In this document: positions 1 to 6,239 of the stretch, one piece after another | How positions within the stretch are numbered: the stretch's first letter is position 1 | Layout: every line of letters begins with the position of its first letter | Origin: an uncultured Chitinophagaceae bacterium | GTDB taxonomy: Bacteria > Bacteroidota > Bacteroidia > Chitinophagales > Chitinophagaceae | Direction: 5' to 3' | Length of the DNA stretch: 7,361 bases | Assembly: GCA_946479005.1 (NCBI GenBank) | Contig: CAMLEM010000077.1 | Location: 1 to 7,361, forward strand | The notes under the pieces: model-generated | The model's database searches: none | Seen by the model: the letters and a program-made list of their open reading frames with translations, nothing else | What the model was told of the DNA's origin: nothing | Program-made: the position numbers and the translations under genes

Positions 1-135
1 CGCAATATGGAATTATACAATCATAATTCCCAGGTCGAAAGCTTCTACAGCAATTACGAGGTCAAAACAGACAAGAACAACCAGGCCCAGATCAGCACCA
101 TAAATACTTTCCTTGACGGGAAAAAACCGGATTAA
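1..135 (+). CDS. 3' end of an unidentified protein gene (5' truncated by window)
   Basis: The frame beginning at base 1 is open for 44 codons and ends at TAA (133-135). The C-terminal piece is polar and rich in Asn, Lys, Gln and Ser, ends in ...GKKPD, and shows no membrane segment or motif I recognise. The following 120 bases contain two hairpins, the second an intrinsic terminator on the same strand, which fits this being a genuine gene end and the last gene of its transcript. No function can be assigned from this fragment. The family could only be decided from the upstream sequence outside the window. Confidence 0.7.
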   Translation, partial: RNMELYNHNSQVESFYSNYEVKTDKNNQAQISTINTFLDGKKPD

Positions 136-140
136 CGCTC

Positions 141-174
141 AGGCGGTCTTATCAATTTTCTGAAAAGGCCGCCT
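141..174 (+). other. Hairpin just downstream of the first gene, no T-tract
   Basis: The arms 141-150 and 165-174 form a 10-bp stem with one G-U wobble, enclosing a 14-nt loop. It begins 5 nt after the stop codon of the upstream gene. No run of T follows, so it is not a canonical intrinsic terminator. It may protect the 3' end of the transcript or act with the stronger terminator at 223-252. The pairing is visible in the sequence; the role is inference. Confidence 0.5.
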
Positions 175-222
175 AAGCCCGTTCCAATGAAAAGTGTCAA
201 TCGCTAGTGTTTTTTAGTTGTT

Positions 223-252
223 CCCTCCCGGTTCTCCGGGAGGGTTTTTTTT
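223..252 (+). terminator. Rho-independent terminator
   Basis: A perfect 9-bp GC-rich stem (223-231 with 236-244) encloses the 4-nt loop TTCT and is followed immediately by eight T residues (245-252). This is a textbook intrinsic terminator for plus-strand transcription and ends the transcript of the gene at 1-135, about 90 nt after its stop. It should not work on the minus strand, because the other side of the stem is followed by AACAACTAAAAAA, not a T-run, so the ABC transporter operon coming the other way would not stop here by this mechanism. Confidence 0.93.
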
Positions 253-267
253 AACTGCGAAGTATGA

Positions 268-349
268 GAATGACACGAATTGAATGGGCATTCGCTTTTC
301 GCAATACGTAATGAAATTCAGCCCGGGAGTGATTGATCCGTGTAGATCC
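268..349. repeat. Degenerate copy of the ATCCGTG-type intergenic repeat
   Basis: The reverse complement of 334-349 matches 3197-3212 at 15 of 16 positions (core TACACGGATCA). Bases 268-281 (GAATGACACGAATT) match 12 of 14 positions of the reverse complement of the right arm of the element at 3185-3286 (GGATGACACGGATT). The two pieces are placed as the two arms are in the better copy, about 50 nt apart, so this looks like a decayed second copy. The 334-349 match is solid; assigning the left piece is less certain. Confidence 0.5.
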
Positions 350-398
350 ACTGAATCCCCGTCCGACTTACGTCGTTCAGGCGGGCGGGGATTCAGTG
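349..398. repeat. Strong 50-nt palindromic hairpin in intergenic DNA
   Basis: Bases 349-361 and 386-398 are perfect 13-nt inverted repeats (CACTGAATCCCCG and its complement). Pairing continues inward through 362-365 with 382-385, including one G-U, giving a stem of about 17 bp around a 16-nt loop. It lies 33 nt past the stop codon of the minus-strand permease gene, between the 3' ends of convergent genes, and abuts a copy of the ATCCGTG repeat. No T-tract follows on either strand, so classical intrinsic termination is unlikely. It may be a REP-like palindromic unit or a transcript 3'-end barrier. The structure is seen; the role is inferred. Confidence 0.75.
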
Positions 399-431
399 TT
401 CTATTGTATTCCTGCGAGATTCCTGCTGAAA

Positions 432-1250
432 TTATTTCAAATCTTTCCTGTTATTGACCCGGTAGCAGATCAGCCAGACCAGGATGGTGAGTACGATGGT
501 GAGAATCGTGAAGAGGGGGATCTCGCTCATCGCTGTTTTGTGACCTGCAGGATCCAGCCTTCCAATGAAGGATGGAACGGGGATCATCCTGTCGGTCATT
601 TCCAGGGGCATAAATTTTCCCCATTCAGCCTTGTAATATTTGGAAAGACCCGTGAGCAGGTTATCCAGGATGATAAAAAGGAAAAGGAAGGCCCCCAGCG
701 CGATAAATGCTTTCCTGACAAGAAAGCCGATAAGAAATGCGATCGAAAGCTGGGCAAAGGTTTGCAGGAAGAACAGGCTCGCGTAATAGGAGGAACCCCA
801 GGTATCGCGGATGAGGCGGGTATGACTGGCAGAACCAGCAATGAGCACGGTTGCGACATACAAAATGGTCAGCAGGAGTGTGATAATGAAAACATCCACC
901 AGCTTGCTGGTGATGAACTGTGCCCGGCTCCAGCCATCGATGATATTCTGACGATGTGTCCTGAAGCTATATTCATTCGTGATCAGCATAATCACCACCA
1001 CCGCCGGGATGAAAGTGAAAAGCGAGGAAGCAAAGGCGACCGTGTGCCAGACATCAGGAAATGCATAAGGATTCCCAATGGCCATTTTAGCCAGTTGCGC
1101 CGCATCGGAAGGCTGGTTCAACAGTTCCTGGTACATTGTATAGAAAATGTAATTGATGCCCGGGTAGGCCAGGAGCGTGAGCCCCATGATCCACCAGAAA
1201 GCATTATACTTTCTCATCTTCAGCCATTCCACTTTCACCAGAGTTTTCAT
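432..1250 (-). CDS. ABC-2 type transporter permease
   Basis: This 272-aa integral membrane protein is the likely transmembrane partner of the ATPase encoded immediately upstream. Six hydrophobic segments are visible at about residues 17-37, 72-91, 115-138, 155-177, 181-199 and 245-263, preceded by a basic N-terminus (KVEWLKMRKY) on the inner side. The stretch NEYSFRTHRQNIIDGWSR (92-109) after the second segment resembles the conserved NEY...T...R element of ABC-2/BcrB-like permeases. The ATG at 1250 directly follows the ATPase stop codon (TAGATG), with a good AGGAGA four bases before that ATG lying inside the ATPase gene, which makes the start and translational coupling convincing. The substrate is unknown: drug, peptide or lipid export, or bacteriocin immunity, are all possible for the class. 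The opposite strand is also open for 310 codons but lacks any protein features. Confidence 0.93.
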   Translation of the reverse strand: MKTLVKVEWLKMRKYNAFWWIMGLTLLAYPGINYIFYTMYQELLNQPSDAAQLAKMAIGNPYAFPDVWHTVAFASSLFTFIPAVVVIMLITNEYSFRTHRQNIIDGWSRAQFITSKLVDVFIITLLLTILYVATVLIAGSASHTRLIRDTWGSSYYASLFFLQTFAQLSIAFLIGFLVRKAFIALGAFLFLFIILDNLLTGLSKYYKAEWGKFMPLEMTDRMIPVPSFIGRLDPAGHKTAMSEIPLFTILTIVLTILVWLICYRVNNRKDLK

Positions 1251-2147
1251 CTATTCTCCTGTTAGTTCAAAGAATTTTGTTTCCAGTCTTTTCTTATGTA
1301 TCACCAGCCTTGTCAGCGTGATCCCGTTTTCAAAGCAGCTGCGATTGAGATCTTCGGGATCTACTGTTCCCTTGGGAAAGATCGCGTGGATGATATTTCC
1401 CGGGAGCTGGCTGAATTTGATGTTTCTTGAGGCGAGGAAAGCTTCGAGCTTCACCAGGTCCGCTGCACTGATCTCGATCACATCGTCTTCCAGCATAATG
1501 TCATCCACTGCGCCGGTGGTGATCAGCGTGCCGGTTTTCATTATGGCCGCGTGCGTGCAAACTTTTTCCACCTCATCAAGAAGATGGCTGGCCATAATGA
1601 TGGTATGTCCCTGGTTCTTTAATTCAATGATCAGGGAGCGTATCTCAGCGATCCCCACAGGGTCGAGACCGTTGGTGGGCTCATCCAGCACCAGCACTTT
1701 CGGATCTCCCAAGAGAGCTGCGCCGATCGCCAGTCGCTGTTTCATCCCGAGGCTGAAAGATTTGAAGCTCGCCCAGCGGCGCTCATATAATTTGACCTTC
1801 CTGAGAACTTCATCTATGTCTTTCGGCTTACCCCGCCCGGAAATGGCCTGGGTGATCCGTAGGTTGTCGGTGCCTGAGAGATAGCTGTAAAAATTCGGTG
1901 TTTCCAGGATACAGCCGATCTGTTTTCTCACGGCGCTGGAAGAGCCCGGCTTGCCAAACCAGCTGAAATCGCCGTGGTTGGCTTTCAGTACGTCCATAAC
2001 GATACCGAGCAGGGTGGTCTTCCCGCTGCCATTCGGCCCGAGGATCCCAAAAACGCTTCCTTGTGGAACGGAAAAGCTAACGCCATTCAGCGCCTGCACC
2101 CGGCCATAGCTTTTCTTCAGGTTCGTGATCTCAAGTACAGTACTCAT
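1251..2147 (-). CDS. ABC transporter ATP-binding protein, BcrA/LanF-like
   Basis: This 298-aa cytoplasmic ATPase drives the permease encoded directly downstream. The motifs are complete and in order: Walker A GPNGSGKTT (37-45), signature FSLGMKQR (131-138), Walker B VLVLDE (151-156), D-loop GLD (160-162) and switch histidine H188 in MASHLLDEVE. At the Q-loop position the sequence is CILETPNFY, so Glu82 stands where most ABC ATPases have Gln. Together with the SLGMKQR signature, this is characteristic of the BcrA/LanF group involved in peptide antibiotic resistance and immunity. About 80 C-terminal residues after the nucleotide-binding domain form the accessory region usual in this group. The ATG at 2147 (MSTVLEITNLKKSYG) matches the usual family N-terminus. 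The gene is divergent from the epimerase gene, with 86 nt between the two starts. The transported substrate cannot be read from the sequence. Confidence 0.95.
   Translation of the reverse strand: MSTVLEITNLKKSYGRVQALNGVSFSVPQGSVFGILGPNGSGKTTLLGIVMDVLKANHGDFSWFGKPGSSSAVRKQIGCILETPNFYSYLSGTDNLRITQAISGRGKPKDIDEVLRKVKLYERRWASFKSFSLGMKQRLAIGAALLGDPKVLVLDEPTNGLDPVGIAEIRSLIIELKNQGHTIIMASHLLDEVEKVCTHAAIMKTGTLITTGAVDDIMLEDDVIEISAADLVKLEAFLASRNIKFSQLPGNIIHAIFPKGTVDPEDLNRSCFENGITLTRLVIHKKRLETKFFELTGE
1255..1260 (-). promoter_or_regulatory. Shine-Dalgarno site of the permease gene
   Basis: On the minus strand AGGAGA lies four bases before the permease ATG (1250), inside the last codons of the ATPase gene. 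It is the clearest ribosome binding site in a window where most starts have none, and it fixes the permease start. Confidence 0.7.
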
Positions 2148-2233
2148 TTTCTCATTTGAGGGATGAAGTTAATGCCTGTGGCCCAAAGCCGGATGCTGCC
2201 CGCCACTTTATGGTAACTTCAGAAAAAATTTTA

Positions 2234-3160
2234 ATGTCCACAGTACTGATCACAGGAGGGACCGGAATGATCGGGCAGGCTATCACGGATAACCTGTTGC
2301 AACGGGGAGACAAGGTCATTGTATTCACCAGGGATGGACAAAAACAGGGTACCGGAGGGGATGTAGAATTTGCGCACTGGGATCCTGCCGGATCAGAGTA
2401 TGATCGTGAAGCGGTGCGCCAGGCGGATCATCTCATTCTCCTGGCCGGTGCAGGCATTGCCGACCGGCGATGGAATAAGAAAAGGAAAAAACTGATCCGG
2501 GAAAGCAGGCTGGGGGGCGCCCGGCTCATCCTGCAGGCTTTGAGTGAAACACCCAATAAGGTGAAAACGGTTGTGAGTGCTTCAGCCATCGGGTGGTATG
2601 GACCTGATACGGATCCCTGGTCCGCAGGATTTATTGAAACAGATCCAAATCACAATGATTTCCTGGGGGAGACCTGTAAGATGTGGGAGGAGTCGATCTG
2701 CCCAGTGAAAGAATTGGGTAAAAAGCTCGTTATCCTTCGAACCGGCATTGTGCTTTCTCCCCGGGGTGGGGCTTTGAAAAAATTTCTTCAGCCTCTGAAG
2801 TTTGGAATAGTGCCTGTGTTGGGTTCAGGAAAACAAGTGATCAGTTGGATCCATATTGAGGACCTGGTGAGAATGTATGTGAATTCTCTGGACGATCCAG
2901 CCATGCAAGGGGTTTATAATGCGGTGAGTCCATTGCCTGTGTCCAATGAGAAATTTATGGATGTGCTGAAGCGGGTTGTCGGCAGCCGGGGTTTGAAGAT
3001 GAAGGTTCCCGCACCTCTTCTCCGGGCAGTCCTTGGCGAGGTTAGCGGGGAGGTGCTGAAGAGCGCGACCGTGAGCTCGCAGAAGATCATTGAATCGGGA
3101 TTCAATTTTCGGTTTCCTGAGTTAGAGGAAGCTTTGAGAGATACAATGGAACACGGGTGA
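2234..3160 (+). CDS. TIGR01777-family NAD(P)-dependent epimerase (YfcH-like)
   Basis: This 308-aa soluble protein belongs to the extended short-chain dehydrogenase/epimerase superfamily, in the subfamily typified by E. coli YfcH and plant SulA-like proteins. The N-terminus MSTVLITGGTGMIG carries the dinucleotide-binding glycine motif at residues 8-14. The subfamily element LAGAGIADRRW (70-80) and the active-site-region segment SASAIGWYG (115-123) follow. The C-terminus (about 255-300, PAPLLRAVLGEVSGEVL...SGFNFRFPELEEAL) is the DUF1731 domain typical of the family. The substrate and reaction are not established for most members. The frame is open upstream to a TTG at 2156, but those 26 residues resemble nothing in the family, and the ATG at 2234 puts the Rossmann strand at the usual distance, so I chose 2234. 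No clear Shine-Dalgarno is present. The gene converges with the protease gene across a repeat-filled gap. Confidence 0.93.
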   Translation: MSTVLITGGTGMIGQAITDNLLQRGDKVIVFTRDGQKQGTGGDVEFAHWDPAGSEYDREAVRQADHLILLAGAGIADRRWNKKRKKLIRESRLGGARLILQALSETPNKVKTVVSASAIGWYGPDTDPWSAGFIETDPNHNDFLGETCKMWEESICPVKELGKKLVILRTGIVLSPRGGALKKFLQPLKFGIVPVLGSGKQVISWIHIEDLVRMYVNSLDDPAMQGVYNAVSPLPVSNEKFMDVLKRVVGSRGLKMKVPAPLLRAVLGEVSGEVLKSATVSSQKIIESGFNFRFPELEEALRDTMEHG

Positions 3161-3162
3161 CA

Positions 3163-3182
3163 CCCTTCGACTTCGCTCAGGG
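3163..3182 (+). repeat. Dispersed-type motif CCCTTCGACTTCGCTCAGGG
   Basis: This 20-nt sequence sits immediately after the epimerase stop codon. From general familiarity, versions of it (or its complement CCTGAGCGAAGTCGAAGGG) are scattered between genes in many bacterial genomes; I cannot confirm the copy number here. Its outer four bases are self-complementary, so it can form only a weak foldback. It adjoins the inverted repeat at 3185-3286 and may belong to the same composite element. Confidence 0.55.
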
Positions 3183-3184
3183 AC

Positions 3185-3286
3185 CTCGGATGACAGGGAT
3201 TTACACGGATCAGATTCCCACTCTGGCAAGTGGTAAACTCTTTCGAATTTAAGGACACAGATCCGTGCAAATCCGTGTCATCCGTG
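3185..3286. repeat. Inverted repeat with 26-nt arms of ATCCGTG units
   Basis: The left arm at 3185-3210 and the reverse complement of the right arm at 3261-3286 match at 23 of 26 positions, around a 50-nt spacer. The right arm is itself three tandem ATCCGTG units about 10 nt apart (3261, 3271, 3280). The spacer has its own small hairpin, CCACT (3218-3222) with AGTGG (3229-3233). The element fills the space between the convergent epimerase and protease genes and ends 6 nt past the protease stop. It may act as a transcription barrier in both directions, or be a REP-like or miniature non-coding mobile repeat. A related degenerate copy lies at 268-349. Confidence 0.8.
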
Positions 3287-3292
3287 TTCCAT

Positions 3293-3943
3293 TCATCCTA
3301 AACTCGCGTGATCCGGATGCCAGACATTGGTGAAATCTCCGATGACGGCGAGGTTATTTCTGAAACGAAGGCGGGATATATTGAGATCTTCAATATCTTT
3401 TTGTCTTACCCGGCGATACATCGGGTGCATGGTTCCTCCCGGCGAGCCCGCAGGAATGGAGGGATCATACTGGTAAGGCGGGTCCACGAGTGTGCCACGC
3501 GGATACATAATACCGGGAACCCCCTTGCCCCGGAAGTCGAGGTCCCGGGGATGCTCGAGCCCCAGCGTATGCCCATACTCGTGAGCTGCCGTGGTAGAGC
3601 CCACATAGAGATTTTCCAGCTTGAAATAGCCGGTATTGCAGCCGAGTCCGTCGACAAAGGAAATATTACCCTGTGCAAACTCTTCGATGCGGAAGAAATT
3701 AACACGGGGATCTGTATTCGAAACTACATCCACCACTTCGAGGGAAGGAACAAAGAGGGCGGTAACAACAAACTGAATACGGTAAGCCCGCCCACTGACA
3801 GGCACCCGGCCGGCAGGTTCATTCCACAGGGATTCTATTTCGGAACGGATGTTTTCAGTCACCTCTTCATTGGCGGCATTCCCATAGGTGATGATATGAG
3901 AATGAATAATGACTTCTTCTCCCTTTAGTTCCGCTTCTCCCAT
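3293..3943 (-). CDS. Metzincin-like zinc metalloprotease, no signal peptide
   Basis: This 216-aa protein contains HEYGHTLGLEH (121-131), an exact match to the metzincin zinc signature HExxHxxGxxH. H121, H125 and H131 are the expected zinc ligands and E122 the catalytic base. GIMYPRG (144-150), with Met146, is well placed to be the Met-turn. The upstream part fits a metzincin N-subdomain: a helix rich in Ile and Glu (about 26-40, ending LWNEP), then a strand RIQFVVTALFVP (55-66). I see no signal peptide, lipobox, propeptide cysteine switch or extra domain, which is unusual because most metzincins are secreted. The ATG overlaps the stop of the preceding gene (TAATG), so the two are probably translationally coupled. 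Substrate and biological role are unknown: a cytosolic protease or a protein exported by a non-Sec route are both possible. Zinc protease is a confident call; the precise family is not. Confidence 0.82.
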   Translation of the reverse strand: MGEAELKGEEVIIHSHIITYGNAANEEVTENIRSEIESLWNEPAGRVPVSGRAYRIQFVVTALFVPSLEVVDVVSNTDPRVNFFRIEEFAQGNISFVDGLGCNTGYFKLENLYVGSTTAAHEYGHTLGLEHPRDLDFRGKGVPGIMYPRGTLVDPPYQYDPSIPAGSPGGTMHPMYRRVRQKDIEDLNISRLRFRNNLAVIGDFTNVWHPDHASLG

Positions 3944-4302
3944 TAATTGGCGAAATAATTTTTAAAGGATTCCGTAAGGCGTGTGAACTCTTTTTTAACC
4001 TGGTTCATACCGATCAGTCCTCCCGACATCCCGGTGGAATCACGATGCAGCATCACGGAGAATTTATCTCCCTCCTGCTGAATGCCCACGGATTGCTTGT
4101 GATATTTGACAAAGGCGCCAAGAAGGATGCGTGCCACACGATTTCCCTTCTCATAGGTCTTCAGGTCAGGGGTCGCCGATTTTAATTTATAGCCTTCGGA
4201 TGTGAAAAAGAGGTTCAGCTTATTATCCAGCTCCTCGCGGCTTCCACCTGATGCGTTATAGATCACACGGTCTTTGGCGAAATCTACTACCTGTAATTGC
4301 AT
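3943..4302 (-). CDS. Conserved-looking hypothetical protein, 119 aa
   Basis: I do not recognise this family. The protein is short, soluble by appearance and mixed in charge, with no signal peptide, membrane helix, cysteine cluster or known catalytic motif. The middle holds a basic stretch YEKGNRVARILLGAFVKYHK (about 50-69) followed by what looks like alternating strands (SVGIQQEGDKFSVMLHRD), a Gly-rich turn (GMSGGLIGM) and a C-terminal helix ending in TESFKNYFAN. That pattern suggests a small alpha/beta fold. The ATG at 4302 lies 27 nt after the yqgE stop and has no Shine-Dalgarno. The stop codon shares one base with the ATG of the zinc protease, so its function may be tied to the protease, for example as inhibitor, chaperone or adaptor; that link is inference from gene order only. 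Confidence 0.8.
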   Translation of the reverse strand: MQLQVVDFAKDRVIYNASGGSREELDNKLNLFFTSEGYKLKSATPDLKTYEKGNRVARILLGAFVKYHKQSVGIQQEGDKFSVMLHRDSTGMSGGLIGMNQVKKEFTRLTESFKNYFAN

Positions 4303-4329
4303 AATTATGAGTTTTGGTTGTTATTCAAA

Positions 4330-4881
4330 TCAATTCAATTGCGGGTCGATGGGGAAGTTGACCATCATCTCGTAATCTCCTCCCAGGTGGCGGAGGGAAT
4401 CCTTCCAGATCTCCTCGTAGTTTTCGTGGAACACCAGTTTTCGGGTAGCCTTTACTGTTAGCCAGGTCTTTTCCTTCATTTCCCCGGCCAGTTGTCCTTC
4501 GCTCCATCCGGAATAACCGATGTAAAACCGGATCTTGTCGGGAGTGACCTCCCTGCTGAGGATCATTTTTACCACGGCATCGAAATCACCACCCCAGTAA
4601 ACCCCTTTGAAAACCTCCTGGCCACCGGGGATCTGTTCGGGGTATTGGTGCAAAAAATGTATGGTATCCACCTGTACGGGTCCCCCGTAATAAACGGGGA
4701 AATCAAATCCTTCCAGTTCGGGGATCAGTTCATCGAGCGTGTTCTGGTATTGCCTGTTCAGCACAAATCCAAAGCTCCCTTCTTCCTTGTGTTCACAAAG
4801 AAAAACAACGGTACGCAGGAAATTGGGATCTTTCAAAAAAGGATCTGCGATCAGTAATATGCCGGGGCCCGGAGTGATCAT
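4330..4881 (-). CDS. yqgE: YqgE/AlgH family protein (UPF0301, DUF179)
   Basis: This 183-aa cytoplasmic protein matches the YqgE/AlgH family along its whole length. Diagnostic segments are GILLIADPFLKDPNFLRTVV (7-26), GSFGFVLNRQ (35-44), YYGGPVQVDTIHFLH (64-78), YWGGDF (95-100) and FYIGYSGWSEGQLAGEM (119-135). The family folds as a small alpha/beta protein; its biochemical function is unresolved, and the name AlgH comes from a regulatory link to alginate in Pseudomonas. The length is normal and all conserved blocks are intact. The ATG at 4881 begins 18 nt after the histidine kinase stop, so co-transcription with the kinase is likely. In proteobacteria yqgE often sits beside yqgF/ruvX; that neighbour is not present here. 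The context does not reveal a role. Confidence 0.95.
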   Translation of the reverse strand: MITPGPGILLIADPFLKDPNFLRTVVFLCEHKEEGSFGFVLNRQYQNTLDELIPELEGFDFPVYYGGPVQVDTIHFLHQYPEQIPGGQEVFKGVYWGGDFDAVVKMILSREVTPDKIRFYIGYSGWSEGQLAGEMKEKTWLTVKATRKLVFHENYEEIWKDSLRHLGGDYEMMVNFPIDPQLN

Positions 4882-4899
4882 CGTTCAAATTAAGGAATT

Positions 4900-6234
4900 C
4901 TAGGTTTTTTTAAGAGGGAGGTCCACCGTGAAAGTGGTGCCTTTTCCCAACACGCTTTCCGCCTTGATATCTCCGTCGTGCGCTTCCACCATCGTCTTTA
5001 CGTAGCTCAGTCCCAGCCCAAACCCCTTCACATTATGCACATTTCCGGTATGAGCGCGGTAGAATCTTTCAAAGATCCTTTTCAGGGTGTCGCGGTTCAT
5101 ACCGATCCCATTGTCCTCAATGCGCATCGTGAAATGTTTTGCATTTGACTGGGTGGACAATTTGACCAGGGGAGGCGTGTTCTCTTTCGCGTATTTCACG
5201 GCATTATCCACCAGGTTATTCACCAGGTTCGAAAAATGGACCTCGTCGGCATCGATCAGGTCGTTCGTTGCTTTCAGGTCCAGTTCCACTTTACCCTGCT
5301 TGGTTTCAAGCTGCAGGGCAAAATTATCCACCACGTCGTTGATGATCTCGTGCACGTGGAGGGGTTTACGGTTGAGGTTCACCTCGTTCTTTTCAAGCTG
5401 GGAGGCCTTCAGGATGGTTTCCACCTGCCGGTTCATCCTCTTGTTCTCTTCCTTGATGATATCGGAGAAATAGCTCAGCCTGGCCGGGTCCTGGATCACC
5501 TTTTCATTTTTCATTGCATCCACGGCCAGGGAGATCGTGGCGATGGGAGTCTTGAACTCGTGGGTCATATTGTTGATGAAATCATTCTTGATCTCACCGA
5601 TCTTCTTCTGCCGAAGCATTGTTCTCACCGTGAGATAAAAGGCCAGCATAATGATGATGGTGAAGGCACCCGACATCACGATGGGAAGGCTCAGGGATTT
5701 CAACACCAGCTTCTTGATGCTTGGTACCACCACGATGAGATATTCATCAATGGCCAGGTTTTCACCGGCTGTGCCACTTTGCGGGGAGAGGTAGGCCACC
5801 GAGGCCTTGTTATGAACGGTGTCCGCATAGGCCGCCACAAAATTCGGTGATTGCTTTTCCAGGTAATTCTGAACACCATTCTTCTCTACGGATACGATCC
5901 CGAATTCAAAACGGATATCTGCCAGGTCCCGGCGCTGGAAAGCTGCAAACAGCTTTGCGCGGATCTGGTCTTCCGTGAATTGTTTGGCGATGCTCAGCGG
6001 GCGGAGAATGTCAACGGTAAAATCATCGAGAATGCTGCGGCGGGGAATGGTGTTATAGCCGCTCTTGAACTCTGACAGTTCCCTGCCAACTTCCTCCGTG
6101 GCCAGGCTAACGCGCTGGCTGATCTGGTCTTCCCGCAATTTCACCATATTCCGGATCCAGGATACCTGGATCATTATGATCCCGAACAGGGAAAGCAGGA
6201 TCAGGATGGTGATGATGGTGAAGGTTCTTTTCAA
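4900..6234 (-). CDS. Membrane sensor histidine kinase without HAMP domain
   Basis: This 444-aa inner-membrane kinase should autophosphorylate on His225 and pass the phosphate to a response regulator. Two transmembrane helices (about 5-25 and 183-203) bracket a periplasmic sensor region of about 155 residues that resembles no sensor fold I can name. After a short linker with no evident HAMP domain come the dimerisation/H-box FINNMTHEFKTP (219-230), N-box NLVNNLVDNAVKYAK (336-350), G1 box EDNGIGM (373-379), F-box RIFERFYR (386-393) and G2 box GFGLGLSYVK (404-413), all intact. The arrangement resembles the RprX-type kinases common in Bacteroidota. The start is TTG at 6234: no in-frame ATG lies upstream, and the basic KRTF followed at once by the first helix fits a true N-terminus. 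No response regulator gene adjoins it in the window. A promoter-like box lies just upstream (6240-6270). Confidence 0.94.
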   Translation of the reverse strand: MKRTFTIITILILLSLFGIIMIQVSWIRNMVKLREDQISQRVSLATEEVGRELSEFKSGYNTIPRRSILDDFTVDILRPLSIAKQFTEDQIRAKLFAAFQRRDLADIRFEFGIVSVEKNGVQNYLEKQSPNFVAAYADTVHNKASVAYLSPQSGTAGENLAIDEYLIVVVPSIKKLVLKSLSLPIVMSGAFTIIIMLAFYLTVRTMLRQKKIGEIKNDFINNMTHEFKTPIATISLAVDAMKNEKVIQDPARLSYFSDIIKEENKRMNRQVETILKASQLEKNEVNLNRKPLHVHEIINDVVDNFALQLETKQGKVELDLKATNDLIDADEVHFSNLVNNLVDNAVKYAKENTPPLVKLSTQSNAKHFTMRIEDNGIGMNRDTLKRIFERFYRAHTGNVHNVKGFGLGLSYVKTMVEAHDGDIKAESVLGKGTTFTVDLPLKKT

Positions 6235-6239
6235 GGTGA

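Noticed and set aside
191..215. Run of six T at 210-215 as a separate terminator
   Set aside because: No stable stem directly precedes it; the terminator at 223-252 explains the end of transcription.
333..1265. Plus-strand open frame of 310 codons opposite the permease
   Set aside because: It is longer than the permease but has no domain, no membrane or motif pattern, and starts inside the repeat region. The minus-strand frame has six membrane helices, an ABC-2 motif, a good ribosome binding site and an abutting ATPase gene.
1177..1884. Plus-strand open frame opposite the ABC ATPase
   Set aside because: The translation is a Ser-rich shadow of a gene whose minus-strand product has all ABC ATPase motifs in order.
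2914..3270. Minus-strand open frame across the epimerase end and the repeat
   Set aside because: It starts in repeat DNA and runs antisense to the conserved DUF1731 region; nothing supports it as a gene.
3308..3928. Plus-strand open frame opposite the zinc protease
   Set aside because: It mirrors the protease gene almost exactly and has no recognisable feature; the minus-strand frame has a full metzincin zinc signature and a coupled start.
4903..4912. Run of seven A (minus strand) near the kinase stop as a frameshift site
   Set aside because: The frame ends six bases later and no conserved longer product results from shifting; it is only a short homopolymer.
5236..5850. Plus-strand open frame inside the histidine kinase
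   Set aside because: The His- and Gln-rich translation is the antisense of the kinase core; all kinase boxes lie on the minus strand.
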